A stretch of DNA of 64,000 nucleotides from Candidatus Nitrosopumilus sp. (GCA_029864335.1 JAOTTS010000002.1:20671-84670); one strand, 5' to 3'; positions 44,152 through 53,507 are shown, counted from the stretch's first letter. Program-made: numbers and translations. The notes: generated from the letters alone by a model not told the origin.

Positions 44152-45197
44152 TGACCTGTTCTCACCCTAGGATCAAAATAACCATAAAGCAAATCAGTGA
44201 TGAATATGCTGATTAAAAAGAATACTGTGAGCAAATATGTCGCACCAATAATTACTGGAAGATCCATTACTGTGATTGCTTCAAAATACAATCTACCCAT
44301 TCCTGGCCAATCAAATACTGCTTCTGTAATTATTGCACCACCTAGAGAACCTGATAAACTGAGAGCCAAAATCGTAACAATTGGGGGTGCTGCATTTTTT
44401 AGAGCGTGTGTGTAGATAATTTTTTTCTGTGAAATTCCGATTGTTTTCTTTGCCATAATAAAATCCTCCTGCATAATACCGACCATAAAATTTCTTACCA
44501 AGTATGCCCATGATCCAAAACCAATTATTACAATTGTGATTAGTGGTAATGCCATGTGATATAGTAAAGAACCCATGTAACCAGGATCTGATGATGGAAT
44601 ATCTGGAGTTGCTCTTGCAGGAAATATTTGATATGTAAATGCAAACAAGAATATCATCAATATTCCTATCCACCAAACAGGAAAACTAGAACTGATTATC
44701 GCAAAACTAGATGTAATTCTGTCAATAATGGAACCTACTTTACTACTAGACAAAGCCCCTAGAAATATTCCGATTATTGAGATAATTATTGTTGCAGTCG
44801 TAAAAAGTAAAACTGTTCTTGGAAGTTTCTCAAAAAGTATGTCTTTTACATTTGATGACCCTTCATCACTTGTTAGGAATGTAGCATGACCAAAATCTAA
44901 CAGTAATATCTTGTACATTGTAATCCCTATTCTTTGAGGTGAATACCATGGCTCATCCAAACCTAAAATCTTGGTTCTTTGATCTATCTGGGCTTGAACA
45001 AATGACTCGAATTCTTCTACTGAGGAAAAACTCTCTGCAATTGCAGGATTTTCTGTTATCTCGGCTCTAACCTGAAAAACTATTCCTTGCTTTAGAATGG
45101 TATCCATATTGGAGCCTACTAGAGAAATTGTAATCAACAATGTAATCATCAAAACTCCAAACATCGTAGCCATTCTTGTGACTACATACTTTTTCAT
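44148..45197 (-). CDS. dppB: ABC transporter permease, OppB/DppB family
   Basis: 349 residues from ATG 45197 (MKKYVVTRMATMFGVLMITL); an ATG 54 bases upstream is possible. Spans at about 10-30 and four or five after residue 110. The family phrases RKVGSII-like SSSKVGSIIDR, SSSFPVWWIGILM, YLVRNFMVGIMQEDFIMAKKTIG and FDWPGMGRLYFEAI are present. It forms the channel with DppC, which overlaps. No ATPase or solute-binding protein gene is adjacent. Confidence 0.88.
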   Translation of the reverse strand: MKKYVVTRMATMFGVLMITLLITISLVGSNMDTILKQGIVFQVRAEITENPAIAESFSSVEEFESFVQAQIDQRTKILGLDEPWYSPQRIGITMYKILLLDFGHATFLTSDEGSSNVKDILFEKLPRTVLLFTTATIIISIIGIFLGALSSSKVGSIIDRITSSFAIISSSFPVWWIGILMIFLFAFTYQIFPARATPDIPSSDPGYMGSLLYHMALPLITIVIIGFGSWAYLVRNFMVGIMQEDFIMAKKTIGISQKKIIYTHALKNAAPPIVTILALSLSGSLGGAIITEAVFDWPGMGRLYFEAITVMDLPVIIGATYLLTVFFLISIFITDLLYGYFDPRVRTGQ

Positions 45198-45290
45198 ACC
45201 CAATATTCTCAAGTAAAGAATTAGTTTATAACAATAGATGTTTTTCCCCACAGTTTAATTACGGCAGATTTTTATCCCAATTAGAAAGAC

Positions 45291-45632
45291 ATGTCCTTTG
45301 ATAGAGAAAGAGAAATGTTTACCGCAACATGCGGTGACTGTGGAAATGAATGTCAAGTACCATTCAAGCCAAAAGACGACAGACCTGTTTATTGCAGAGA
45401 ATGTTTCCAAAATCACAAACCAGCACCAAGACCTGGTGGACGATTTGGAGGAAGATCTGGTGGCTACGGTGGAGACAGAGGTTCTAGATTTGGTAGAAGA
45501 GACGATAGGCCACGAGAAATGTTTGACGCAAAATGCGGTGACTGTGGAAATGATTGTCAAATACCATTCAAGCCAAAAGACGACAGACCTGTTTATTGCA
45601 GAGAATGTTTCCAAAATCACAAACAAAATTAA
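45291..45632 (+). CDS. Duplicated CxxC-CxxC zinc finger protein with RGG linker
   Basis: 113 residues. Two near-identical zinc modules, CGDCGNECQVPFKPKDDRPV..CREC and CGDCGNDCQIPFKPKDDRPV..CREC, are joined by a Gly/Arg-rich linker (RPGGRFGGRSGGYGGD). The zinc module resembles the short CxxC-x17-CxxC finger found in many bacteria and archaea; RGG linkers bind RNA. The combination points to RNA or ssDNA binding, by inference. The codons of the two modules are almost identical. Confidence 0.8.
   Translation: MSFDREREMFTATCGDCGNECQVPFKPKDDRPVYCRECFQNHKPAPRPGGRFGGRSGGYGGDRGSRFGRRDDRPREMFDAKCGDCGNDCQIPFKPKDDRPVYCRECFQNHKQN
45330..45624 (+). repeat. 91-base direct repeat, two copies 204 bases apart
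   Basis: Copies at 45330-45420 and 45534-45624 differ at only two positions I can see, including synonymous sites, so the duplication or a conversion event is recent. They encode the two zinc modules. Confidence 0.8.
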
Positions 45633-45693
45633 AAATCGTTTTGAGTAATTTTCAAAACTCCTTTATTTTATAATCCAAAGATTTAGAATCTTC

Positions 45694-45906
45694 ATGTTTT
45701 GTGATTCATTATTGGTTAATATCCCTCTCAGAGACAAAATAACTATTGGAACAATGGTTCAGATAATTCTCAAACAGGATCAGAGAACAGGGTATTTGAC
45801 TGATGGAACAGTAAAGAGAATTCTCACTTCAAATAATTTTCATCCCTATGGAATTAAAGTTGAATTGAGTAATGGAAGAATTGGACGTGTTCAAAAAATT
45901 ATATAA
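45694..45906 (+). CDS. YwbE-family small protein
   Basis: 70 residues from ATG 45694; a TTG at 45712 is possible. DKITIGTMVQIILKQDQRTGYLTDGTVKRILTSNNFHPYGIKVEL with C-terminal GRIGRVQKI is the YwbE pattern. The fold is a small beta barrel of unknown function, widespread in bacteria and archaea. Confidence 0.85.
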   Translation: MFCDSLLVNIPLRDKITIGTMVQIILKQDQRTGYLTDGTVKRILTSNNFHPYGIKVELSNGRIGRVQKII

Positions 45907-46070
45907 TTCAAATCTGATTAGAATGAAACGAATTCAGGGCATTAATCATGGCAGAAAACCAAATTTCTCGTTTTGTAATGTAGCGGTATCATTCATTATA
46001 AACATTTTTTGACCGTATGAGAAATCTCTGATTGTTAAAATATTATTATTTAGTTTATTCTATTGTATTT

Positions 46071-46364
46071 ATGGGTAAAAAAAAGACCTTTGATCCTGAC
46101 AAACTTGTTTTAACAAAACCTGAGATTTTGGAATTTTGTGATAGAGTTTTAAAAAAATGGGATAAGAATCCAGTAAAGAATAGAAATAATATTCTTGCAA
46201 TGAATGCAGTAAAAACAAGCATTATTTGGACTGATGATGAATCACTAAAGGCGATTTGGAGTGAGATTTTGGCATGGACCTTTGAACTTCTCTATGAGAA
46301 TGTAATGGCCCAAGATGATTTGGAATGGGGAAATGTAATGAAAAAATTAAAGAATAAAAAATGA
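46071..46364 (+). CDS. Hypothetical helical protein, 97 aa
   Basis: 97 residues from ATG 46071 (MGKKKTFDPDKLVLTKPEIL); a TTG 39 bases upstream would add a hydrophobic tail of doubtful value. Helical, with several Trp. Seventeen bases upstream of the SWIM gene. Not recognised. Confidence 0.55.
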   Translation: MGKKKTFDPDKLVLTKPEILEFCDRVLKKWDKNPVKNRNNILAMNAVKTSIIWTDDESLKAIWSEILAWTFELLYENVMAQDDLEWGNVMKKLKNKK

Positions 46365-46383
46365 TGATGTTTTCTGATAAATC

Positions 46384-46623
46384 ATGAGTGCAAATACTAT
46401 CAAAAAAGCAAAAAAACTTGTTGAAAGTGGTGGTGTTATTCAAATCGAAGATGACTTGTTTCAGATAAAATCTTCCTCTGATCCTGATAAATCATATTTT
46501 GTCACATCTGATATCTGTGAATGCCCTGGATTCAAAAATTTCTACAAATTTCATCATGGCAAAGGCTTGAAGGCTAATTGTTCTCATTTAGAGGCTATAC
46601 GAATTTTCAAACAAGATTCCTAA
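46384..46623 (+). CDS. SWIM-type zinc finger protein
   Basis: 79 residues. DICECPGFKNFY then CSHLEAIRIF is the SWIM CxCx(n)CxH motif; before it come two strands (GGVIQIEDDLFQIKS, YFVTS). SWIM proteins bind DNA or proteins, and an archaeal SWIM partner of Rad55/Shu-like proteins is known. Convergent with the ArsC-like gene, two bases apart. Confidence 0.8.
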   Translation: MSANTIKKAKKLVESGGVIQIEDDLFQIKSSSDPDKSYFVTSDICECPGFKNFYKFHHGKGLKANCSHLEAIRIFKQDS

Positions 46624-46624
46624 A

Positions 46625-46960
46625 TTATTTAAGATTTTTTGAATCAATCTTTCCAACAAATGCCTTGTTTCCTGAAATAATTATTGGGCGCATAATTAGT
46701 CCTGGATACTTCATCATTAATTTAATAATTTGAGAATCTGTTTTTTTGCTATTTGCTAGATCTAATTCTTTGAACATTTTATCTCTTTTCCTGAGAAGTT
46801 CATAGGGGGTCTTTTCAGATATTTTGATGATTTTTTTTAATTCCACCCCTGAGAGAGGATCTTTGAAAAAGTCTCTCTTTTCAATATCTAGTTTCATTCT
46901 TTCAATCTCTGCAATTGCTTTTTTACATGTAATACATGTTGGCTTGTGTAGTATTTTCAA
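46625..46960 (-). CDS. ArsC/Spx-like thioredoxin-fold protein
   Basis: 111 residues. CITC at residues 9-12, KDPLSGVELKKIIKISEKTPYELLRKRDKMFKELDL and LMMKYPGLIMRPIIISGNKAFVG match the ArsC/YffB/Spx family. The C-x-x-C start resembles Spx more than classical arsenate reductases. Either a small oxidoreductase or a regulator of redox response; undecided. Confidence 0.8.
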   Translation of the reverse strand: MKILHKPTCITCKKAIAEIERMKLDIEKRDFFKDPLSGVELKKIIKISEKTPYELLRKRDKMFKELDLANSKKTDSQIIKLMMKYPGLIMRPIIISGNKAFVGKIDSKNLK

Positions 46961-47015
46961 TTTATTTTTTATATCTAATTGGGATTAAAAATTGTTTAGA
47001 AAAAGAAAAATGCTA

Positions 47016-47183
47016 TTATGCACAACAAATGGATTTTTTAAACTCTTCAGAATTTCTCTCAAAGTTACATTCTTTGCATACTTGCCAACTTCTTTTCTTA
47101 AGTAGGGTAAATGATGATTCGTAACTAACAGAATACATTTTTCCGCCACATGATGGACAAGGTAATGGAATATCTATTTTCAT
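47016..47183 (-). CDS. Small zinc-ribbon protein, 55 aa
   Basis: 55 residues from ATG 47183 with CPSCGG, CKEC and terminal CCA; strands between (MYSVSYESSFTLLKKRSWQV). A typical minimal zinc ribbon. Function unknown. Confidence 0.6.
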   Translation of the reverse strand: MKIDIPLPCPSCGGKMYSVSYESSFTLLKKRSWQVCKECNFERNSEEFKKSICCA

Positions 47184-47237
47184 CAAATCATGTTGTGAAA
47201 TTTTGAATATAAGGCCCGCGTAGAATTTATCAATCGT

Positions 47238-48164
47238 TCATTGATTTTGAGAATCTTCTTCGGGGGTTTGATTCTCATCCAAACTTTCTTCTGATTCTTG
47301 ATTTGCTTTTTCTTGATTAAACTCTTCAAGAATTTCTTTTGAGATGGATATTTTGTCTAGGTATGCTTGTCTAGCTTCTTCATATGTTCCTCCATTGACA
47401 AGAACTTCATCTCTAATTTTTTGGGCTTCCTCAAAATTGTTCTTTGTAAAGTCAAGTTGGCTAATCACCAGTTCTCTTATTTCTGGGTTGAGACTGTTGA
47501 TGTAATCCCTATACTGGATACCTCCATAAGTACCTGCACCTGGCTTGAATTCATCAATTGCTTGATTTCTTAGATTTTCCGCAATCAATCTTTGTTGCTT
47601 TATGAATATTTTTTTTTCTGAAGGCTCCCTGGCAATTTTTTGCTCTAAGATTAATTCGTCTAATAATTTATGATAATGCTTAAACAATGTTTGCCCAATA
47701 GGATTTTTCTCAAAATCACTTTCATTAGAGCCTAGATATTTTCTTGCCTCATCTGTTGATAATTTTTGTTGTAAGGATGAAACTGGGGATATTTCTCCTT
47801 TTACTTGAAATTCGGTACTTGACAATCCTGTCATTCCGTACCATGAACCAATTACATTTACGACGTAGGTGCCTGGAATTCTATCAAAGTCTTTAATTTC
47901 TCCTCTAAAAACACCCCAAGGATCAGTAAATGCTTTTGTGGTGTGAGAGCCTGCCTTGATGAAAACCTCTGCACCTCTGATTGGTTTGTACGCGTGGTCT
48001 ACTACCTTGCCTGTAATAATCACTGGATCTCCTGTATGAATCGCTTCTTTTTCTGCACTTACCTCAATTACTAATTCCCACAACTCTGCATGAGAAGTTG
48101 AAACAATCGAAAACAGCATTAAAAATGAAAATAACCCTATATCTCCAAGCCTATTTTTATACAC
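47238..48164 (-). CDS. Secreted Ig-like-domain protein with helical C terminus, 308 aa
   Basis: Signal peptide IGLFSFLMLFSIVSTSHA, then one immunoglobulin-like/CarboxypepD-reg domain (about 30-125; DPVIITGKVVDHAYKPIRGAEVFIKAG, TKAFTDPWGVFRGEI). A long charged helical region (about 130-300) with Gln/Glu/Asn tail follows. Probably cell-surface or secreted. Many such paralogues occur in ammonia-oxidising thaumarchaea. Confidence 0.72.
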   Translation of the reverse strand: MYKNRLGDIGLFSFLMLFSIVSTSHAELWELVIEVSAEKEAIHTGDPVIITGKVVDHAYKPIRGAEVFIKAGSHTTKAFTDPWGVFRGEIKDFDRIPGTYVVNVIGSWYGMTGLSSTEFQVKGEISPVSSLQQKLSTDEARKYLGSNESDFEKNPIGQTLFKHYHKLLDELILEQKIAREPSEKKIFIKQQRLIAENLRNQAIDEFKPGAGTYGGIQYRDYINSLNPEIRELVISQLDFTKNNFEEAQKIRDEVLVNGGTYEEARQAYLDKISISKEILEEFNQEKANQESEESLDENQTPEEDSQNQ

Positions 48165-48322
48165 ATGGCATTCTAAGGATTTTCCTTGTTAAGCCAAAGT
48201 ATGAATAAAAATTAGCCATTTTTTAATTTTATTTGAGTAATTTTTTCTCTTTTTAGAGGCTAAAACTTTACAAAATTTTAATTCCGACTAGTTAAACTAC
48301 CAGATTTCTCCTATCTTGAATC

Positions 48323-48982
48323 ATGGACCTAGTAAAATTCCGTAATGATGTTTATCAAATGACTGAAAAATTATCATCATGTCTAAAAGAAAAAGATGCA
48401 TCTAAACTAAACAATGTGTGCCAACAATTAATTGAAATGTATCAAAAAAATTTAGTTAAAATCAATCACTCTATCTTGGAATTAATCTGTGCATGTAATC
48501 TAATTTCTAGAGGATATGCAGTAAAAGTTGAAAAAGATGTTTCAGATATTTTGGTATGTGATATTTATGCAAAAAAAGGAGATGGATATACCATAATTGA
48601 AATTGAAACTGGCTTCACTCCACCTGAACATGCAATGGATACGGTAGATTATTTTGCTGCAAGAATAATGAGTAAGATTGCACGATACAGCCAACATTGT
48701 TCAAAGTTTTCATTGGCTACTCCCGCAGTGGGAATATTACCAATTTCAAAGATCTTCATGTTGCCACCAAATGCAAGAAATGAAAAAGATGTAAAAAAAG
48801 TCCAAGTTCTGTGTGATCGATATTATAAAAATCCTCCAATCAAATATGATGATATTCTAAATGCGCGTCTTCATTCTATTTATCTGATAAATATTGACAA
48901 AGGTTTTGCAAAGGAAGTAGATCCGCAGGGATATGTGGAATTGACTGAAAATCTTCTTAGACGAAGTGAAGTTGAGTATTAA
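48323..48982 (+). CDS. Possible PD-(D/E)XK nuclease-like protein, 219 aa
   Basis: 219 residues. After a helical N terminus, the stretch INHSILELICACNLISRGYAVKVEKDVSDILVCDIYAKKGDGYTIIEIETG has the order helix with E, D and E-x-E expected for PD-(D/E)XK nucleases such as archaeal resolvases. The Lys of ExK is replaced, so it may be inactive. The rest (ILPISKIFMLPPNARN) is unlike known families. Fold guess only. Confidence 0.5.
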   Translation: MDLVKFRNDVYQMTEKLSSCLKEKDASKLNNVCQQLIEMYQKNLVKINHSILELICACNLISRGYAVKVEKDVSDILVCDIYAKKGDGYTIIEIETGFTPPEHAMDTVDYFAARIMSKIARYSQHCSKFSLATPAVGILPISKIFMLPPNARNEKDVKKVQVLCDRYYKNPPIKYDDILNARLHSIYLINIDKGFAKEVDPQGYVELTENLLRRSEVEY

Positions 48983-49015
48983 CCATCATGCTATAGAAAA
49001 AACTCAAATTCATCT

Positions 49016-49168
49016 ATGGTTTATGATATGTATATGATTTGTGCTGCATGTGAGACAAGGAAACATTTTGAATGCATTGATTGCATGAATAACCATAAAG
49101 CACATCTATGTAGCTGTGATTGTCATGATGAAAATACTGAACCACATCCAGTTGGAAAGTCTCACTGA
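49016..49168 (+). CDS. Small Cys/His-rich zinc protein, 50 aa
   Basis: 50 residues from ATG 49016: CAAC, CIDC, then HLCSCDCHDEN and a His-containing tail. Up to seven Cys and six His could hold two zinc ions. It starts 34 bases after the 219-aa gene on the same strand. Confidence 0.62.
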   Translation: MVYDMYMICAACETRKHFECIDCMNNHKAHLCSCDCHDENTEPHPVGKSH

Positions 49169-49170
49169 TC

Positions 49171-49851
49171 TCATTTTTTAAATTTTCTTTCAATCTCTTG
49201 GGCCATTGCTTCTAATTGACCAGTATCTCCCAATTTTCTATATGTTAATTTTTCAATAGTTTTGATAATGCTTATTGCTGCCCTGTATTGTGGTAGTTCA
49301 GGCTCGTTAAGCTCTCCATACATACCTATCCCGTGAATTCGATTTTTTTTTGCAAATCCAAGAATTAATCCATTAAATCCTGTAATGATTGATTTTTGAG
49401 GGGTTATGTTTACATCTAGCTTTTCCATCTGTTTTGTTAACTCCATTGATGTTGTAGTTATGTATGTTTTTGGAACATTGTCTAGTGTTCTATTGGTATG
49501 AAATCCTCCAAGTGTGTAAATAAATTTTGCAGAATATTTTTTTGCAACATCTATTATGTCCTGACATAAATCATTTAATTCACTATTACTTTGTGGTTGT
49601 CCTTTTCCCCCGCCAAAAACAATCAAATCCTCTGTGTATTTGTATTCCCAACTTTCATCTGGAAGATCAATGTATCCTCCATTGTCAACTACATATGTTA
49701 GATATGGTGTCTTTGCAGTTCTGAATGTTTTTGTCCTCAATGAGTCATTGATGAAATTTACTACTATGCTTCCTACATTTCCCATATCTTGCATTGCAGC
49801 TATGATAATTGGTTTTTCAACATTTGGCTCTATATTTTGAATAAAATCCAC
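49171..49851 (-). CDS. PAC2-family protein (second copy)
   Basis: 226 residues. KPIIIAAMQDMGNVGSIVVNFINDSLRTK is the PAC2 opening, with YLTYVVDNGGYIDLPD, IYTLGGFHTNR and PQKSIITGFNGLILGFAKKN following. It is shorter than the copy at 9311-10036 and lacks the long coiled coil. Such proteins are relatives of proteasome assembly chaperones; its partner is unknown. Confidence 0.85.
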   Translation of the reverse strand: MDFIQNIEPNVEKPIIIAAMQDMGNVGSIVVNFINDSLRTKTFRTAKTPYLTYVVDNGGYIDLPDESWEYKYTEDLIVFGGGKGQPQSNSELNDLCQDIIDVAKKYSAKFIYTLGGFHTNRTLDNVPKTYITTTSMELTKQMEKLDVNITPQKSIITGFNGLILGFAKKNRIHGIGMYGELNEPELPQYRAAISIIKTIEKLTYRKLGDTGQLEAMAQEIERKFKK

Positions 49852-50407
49852 AGTTTCCTTGAAATGTAATGAATTTTAAAGATATGTAATAATTTAAACT
49901 TTTAAAAATTCTAATTTATGTGATTTTTTGGAATTTTTTCATAATTTAAAAGAAATCACATTAATTTGAAATGTATTTTTTAACTATTTATTGTTCTTCA
50001 AGGTTGACAAATTTTTTGATCTGATAATTTGTTGATATGATATTTTTATTTTAAAATTTAATGTGATAAATTATTCTGTGATTTTAAAAAATATCTGTAT
50101 TTTTTTTATTCTCTTTCTTGTAGTGTGCCTCATTACATTTTGTCGATATTGTTCATCTTTTTAATGGAATCATAAATATTCTTGTAGGAATCTACATTTT
50201 GTCTTTTTTATAATATCTGATTTATCGTGAATAATTTTTCCTTTTTATGATAAAATTACGGCTTTTTAACCCTGAATTCTCACCATAATTTTTCCATTAT
50301 TTCAAACATGTATAGTATTTTAACTCTTTTAGATTAAAGGCTATTTTTTCAATGATCGATAAAAATATGAAGATTCATAAAGCCAAAAAACTTTCTATCG
50401 ACAAATT
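49852..50407. other. 556-base AT-rich intergenic stretch
   Basis: The longest gene-free stretch in the window. It is dominated by T and A runs, with no open frame of interest, no tRNA and no clear inverted repeats. It holds the leaders of the PAC2 gene and of the SNF2 gene. An origin or a small RNA cannot be ruled out, but I see no ORB-like repeats. Confidence 0.4.
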
Positions 50408-52132
50408 ATGGAAACATCCATGGAAAACATTGGAACATTGGAATATGTTCTTGACAAATATTCTAAAATATGGTGCTGGAAAATTACTGGTGATCGTGCA
50501 GTCAACATGATCTCAAGGCTAGTTCCTGAAGCATGGTATGGTGAAAATGTAAATGAAGTGATCATTCCTGATAGTACTGAAAATGTAAAACAATTGAAAC
50601 TCATCATGGATAGATATCCATTAGAAATTTTATCAAAAACTATCTGGCAACGAAAAATTGTGAAAACTTATGCTCCAAAACCTACATTACCTCCAATCAA
50701 ACACAAACTAAAACGGGCTAAAACAGGCGAACAATTTCGTGGAAAACTTTTGAATTTTCAAAAAGAAGGTTTAGATTTCTTACTAAAATCTTCTGGTAAT
50801 GCACTATTAGCTGATGAAATGGGATTGGGAAAAACAGTTCAGACATTATCGTATGTCTCCACTGAAAAACAAACTTTCCCAGTCCTAGTTGTTGCTCCAC
50901 TAGTTACATTAAACAATTGGGAAAGAGAGATTGAAAAATTCTTAAAGAAAAAGAGTAGGAATGGTAGAATTTTAGAATCTAAATCTCCAAGTGTTACAAT
51001 TATCCGAACTGGGAAATCTGAAGAACTGCCAATAACTGATATTTACATCATTAATTACGAATTACTCCTAAAAAGGTCTGAAGATTTGATGAAGGTTGGA
51101 CTCCGAACGATAGTTTGTGATGAAGTTCATAATCTAAGATCAAAGACTACTCAAAAATATAAAGCAGTCAAAAAACTTGCCGCACTTCCTACAATATTGT
51201 ATAGAATTGGTCTGTCAGGTACCCCTATCTACAATCGAGGTTCTGAAATTTGGCCAATTATTGATATTATCAAACCAGGCCTTCTTGGAAGCTTTAAAGA
51301 ATTTTGTGAATACTTTTGTTATGTCAATGAAAAAGGAAAAGCAATTGTTTTGGAAAATAAACGGGCCTCACTTAGAAATGAATTACAAAAACATGTAATG
51401 CTTAGACGAAAGAAATCCGATGTACTAAAAGAACTAAAAGATAAAGTACGTTACAAAGAAGTCATTGCAGCTGATACTGATTATTATCTTGAAGAACTTG
51501 ATAAGATCTGGAAGAATCTTGAAGAAGAACAGAAAGCTGCAGAAACTGAATTTTCAAAATCTGCATCATATCATAGAGCAATTCAAAGTGAAAGACAGAT
51601 TGCAGGACTAGCAAAACTTCCCCATGTAATTAATTTTGTTAAAAATATCATGGAGATTGAAGAAAGTGTTGTGGTATTTTGTCATCACAAAGTAATTCAC
51701 AAACTCCTAAATGAGAGCCTAGAGGAATTCTCCCCTGTCTCCATTATTGGTGGACAATCTGATTCATTTAGACAGGATCAAATTGACAAATTCCAAAAAG
51801 GAGAATCGAAACTAATGATTGCAGGTATTCGTGCTGGAAATGTAGGAATTAATTTGACTAAAGCGAAATATGTGATTTTTGCAGAGCTTGATTGGAGTCC
51901 TGCAATTCATAGACAAGCAGAAGACCGACTTCACAGAATTGGTCAGAAAAATACTGTATTTGCATACTATTTGATAGGGGCTGGAACACTCGATGATCAT
52001 GTGGCAAATATCTTGGTCGATAAGAGTTATGAGATTGATGAAATCATGGATGAGTCCACTGACAATTATGAAAATAAGGACAAAGCAGAACTCATCCTAG
52101 CACAAATTCAAGATAAGATTCGTTCTAAATAA
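50408..52132 (+). CDS. SNF2-family DNA translocase/helicase
   Basis: 574 residues. An N-terminal ~110-residue region precedes the SNF2 core: motif I DEMGLGKT (136-143), motif II DEVH (238-241), motif III LSGTPI, and RecA2 with GIRAGNVGINLT and RLHRIGQ. The compact form resembles SMARCAL1/ZRANB3-like annealing helicases rather than Rad54 or chromatin remodelers. It uses ATP to translocate on double-stranded DNA, likely in fork repair; that role is inferred. Convergent with a winged-helix gene directly adjoining its stop. Confidence 0.9.
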   Translation: METSMENIGTLEYVLDKYSKIWCWKITGDRAVNMISRLVPEAWYGENVNEVIIPDSTENVKQLKLIMDRYPLEILSKTIWQRKIVKTYAPKPTLPPIKHKLKRAKTGEQFRGKLLNFQKEGLDFLLKSSGNALLADEMGLGKTVQTLSYVSTEKQTFPVLVVAPLVTLNNWEREIEKFLKKKSRNGRILESKSPSVTIIRTGKSEELPITDIYIINYELLLKRSEDLMKVGLRTIVCDEVHNLRSKTTQKYKAVKKLAALPTILYRIGLSGTPIYNRGSEIWPIIDIIKPGLLGSFKEFCEYFCYVNEKGKAIVLENKRASLRNELQKHVMLRRKKSDVLKELKDKVRYKEVIAADTDYYLEELDKIWKNLEEEQKAAETEFSKSASYHRAIQSERQIAGLAKLPHVINFVKNIMEIEESVVVFCHHKVIHKLLNESLEEFSPVSIIGGQSDSFRQDQIDKFQKGESKLMIAGIRAGNVGINLTKAKYVIFAELDWSPAIHRQAEDRLHRIGQKNTVFAYYLIGAGTLDDHVANILVDKSYEIDEIMDESTDNYENKDKAELILAQIQDKIRSK

Positions 52133-52747
52133 TTAAATTTCTAATTTAGTTTTTAGTCTAGATAATTTTTCAACAATACTGTTTTTCTCTGATTGCTCTA
52201 ATTGTGAATCTTGAATTTTTTTAGAAATCTCATCAATTATACTAATGATTTCTATTTCTGGGACCGGGTTTGAAAACTTGATATTCTCAAATCCTATCTC
52301 TTCTGTTTTATCAATTTCTTCTATTCCTTCAGCCATTATCTCATAAATTTTAATTATCTTGTCTTCTTGTCTTTGTGGCGACATTAGAACAAATTGATTT
52401 TTTCTTAGTTTTTCCAAGTCTTCTAAAATTTCATCTTCTGATGCTCTCAGGATATCTGAAATCTGTTTCATATTGCATGATTTTATTTGAAGCAGACGTA
52501 ATATTTTTGCCCAAACCGGAACATTATTGCTCCAAAGAATTTCTCTTGCAAGATTTGTAATTGAAAACGAACCATCCTTGTTTAATGAAATGAATTTTCT
52601 ATCTTTTAGCGATGCCAAAGAATCTAAAATTTTTCCTACGCCCAACCTCTTTAGTTCAGAATTCTCAAGATTGTTCTCATTGAATGTTCCATTCTCTGTC
52701 ATGGCTAAATGTAAAATTTCTAAATCTATGGTACCTAATTTTCGCAT
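52133..52747 (-). CDS. Double winged-helix-like regulator, 204 aa
   Basis: 204 residues. The first half looks like a winged helix (LEILHLAMTENGTFNENNL, ILDSLASLKDRKFISLNKDGSFSITNLAREIL), a second wHTH follows (ILRLLQIKSCNMKQISDILRASEDEILEDLEKLRKNQFV), and a coiled coil ends it. Probably DNA-binding. Targets unknown; sod is divergent with the starts 85 bases apart. Confidence 0.55.
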   Translation of the reverse strand: MRKLGTIDLEILHLAMTENGTFNENNLENSELKRLGVGKILDSLASLKDRKFISLNKDGSFSITNLAREILWSNNVPVWAKILRLLQIKSCNMKQISDILRASEDEILEDLEKLRKNQFVLMSPQRQEDKIIKIYEIMAEGIEEIDKTEEIGFENIKFSNPVPEIEIISIIDEISKKIQDSQLEQSEKNSIVEKLSRLKTKLEI

Positions 52748-52832
52748 GCCATTAATCCTCCTTCAAGATTAATCATCCTTTCCAATTAATTTTATTATTC
52801 AAGAATATATGTGGATAATAGAAATTTGACAT

Positions 52833-53456
52833 GTGGTACGATATGAACTTCCAAGATTGCCTTATGGATATGATGAACTAGAACCATTCATTGATAAAGA
52901 AACTATGAAAATTCATCATCAAAAACATCATCAAGCATATGTTGATGGATTAAACAAATCTCTTGAAGAGATTGGAGCTGCATCTCATCCAAAGTATATC
53001 TCATCCATTCTATCTGAACTGACATCTATTCCTGAATCTGGACGAGGTAACATCAATTTTTTTGGCGGTGGATTTGAAAATCATAGATTATTCTGGGAAA
53101 TCATGACGCCTAATGGGGATGGCAAACCTGCTGGAAAATTAGAAGACGCAATTGATGTTTATTTTGATAATTTTGAGAATTTTAAAAAAATATTTGCAGA
53201 GAAGGCAATTTCAATTCAGGGAAGTGGTTGGTGTTGGTTAGTTTTTAATCAAACGTACAACAAAATTGAAATCATCACCACTCAAAATCAAGATAGTCCA
53301 TGGACTGCTCAAAAAACACCTCTGTTAGGATTGGATGTTTGGGAACATGCATACTATTTGAAATATCAAAACAAACGACCTGACTATATAAAAGCCTGGT
53401 GGAATATTGTGAACTGGGATTATGTTGGAAATCGATTCTCAGAACTTCCAGTATAA
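52833..53456 (+). CDS. sod: Superoxide dismutase, Fe/Mn type
   Basis: 207 residues from GTG 52833. Metal ligands are visible: His in MKIHHQKHHQAYV (about 28), His in FENHRLFWEIM, and Asp/His in LDVWEHAYYLKYQNKR. Length and order fit Fe/Mn-SOD; the metal cannot be told from sequence by eye. It converts superoxide to peroxide and oxygen in the cytoplasm. The next gene encodes a secreted protein. Confidence 0.96.
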   Translation: MVRYELPRLPYGYDELEPFIDKETMKIHHQKHHQAYVDGLNKSLEEIGAASHPKYISSILSELTSIPESGRGNINFFGGGFENHRLFWEIMTPNGDGKPAGKLEDAIDVYFDNFENFKKIFAEKAISIQGSGWCWLVFNQTYNKIEIITTQNQDSPWTAQKTPLLGLDVWEHAYYLKYQNKRPDYIKAWWNIVNWDYVGNRFSELPV

Positions 53457-53507
53457 CATGTCTAATTTGGGCAAATTCTTTTAAAGCAAAAATTCATTTT
53501 TAATTAC

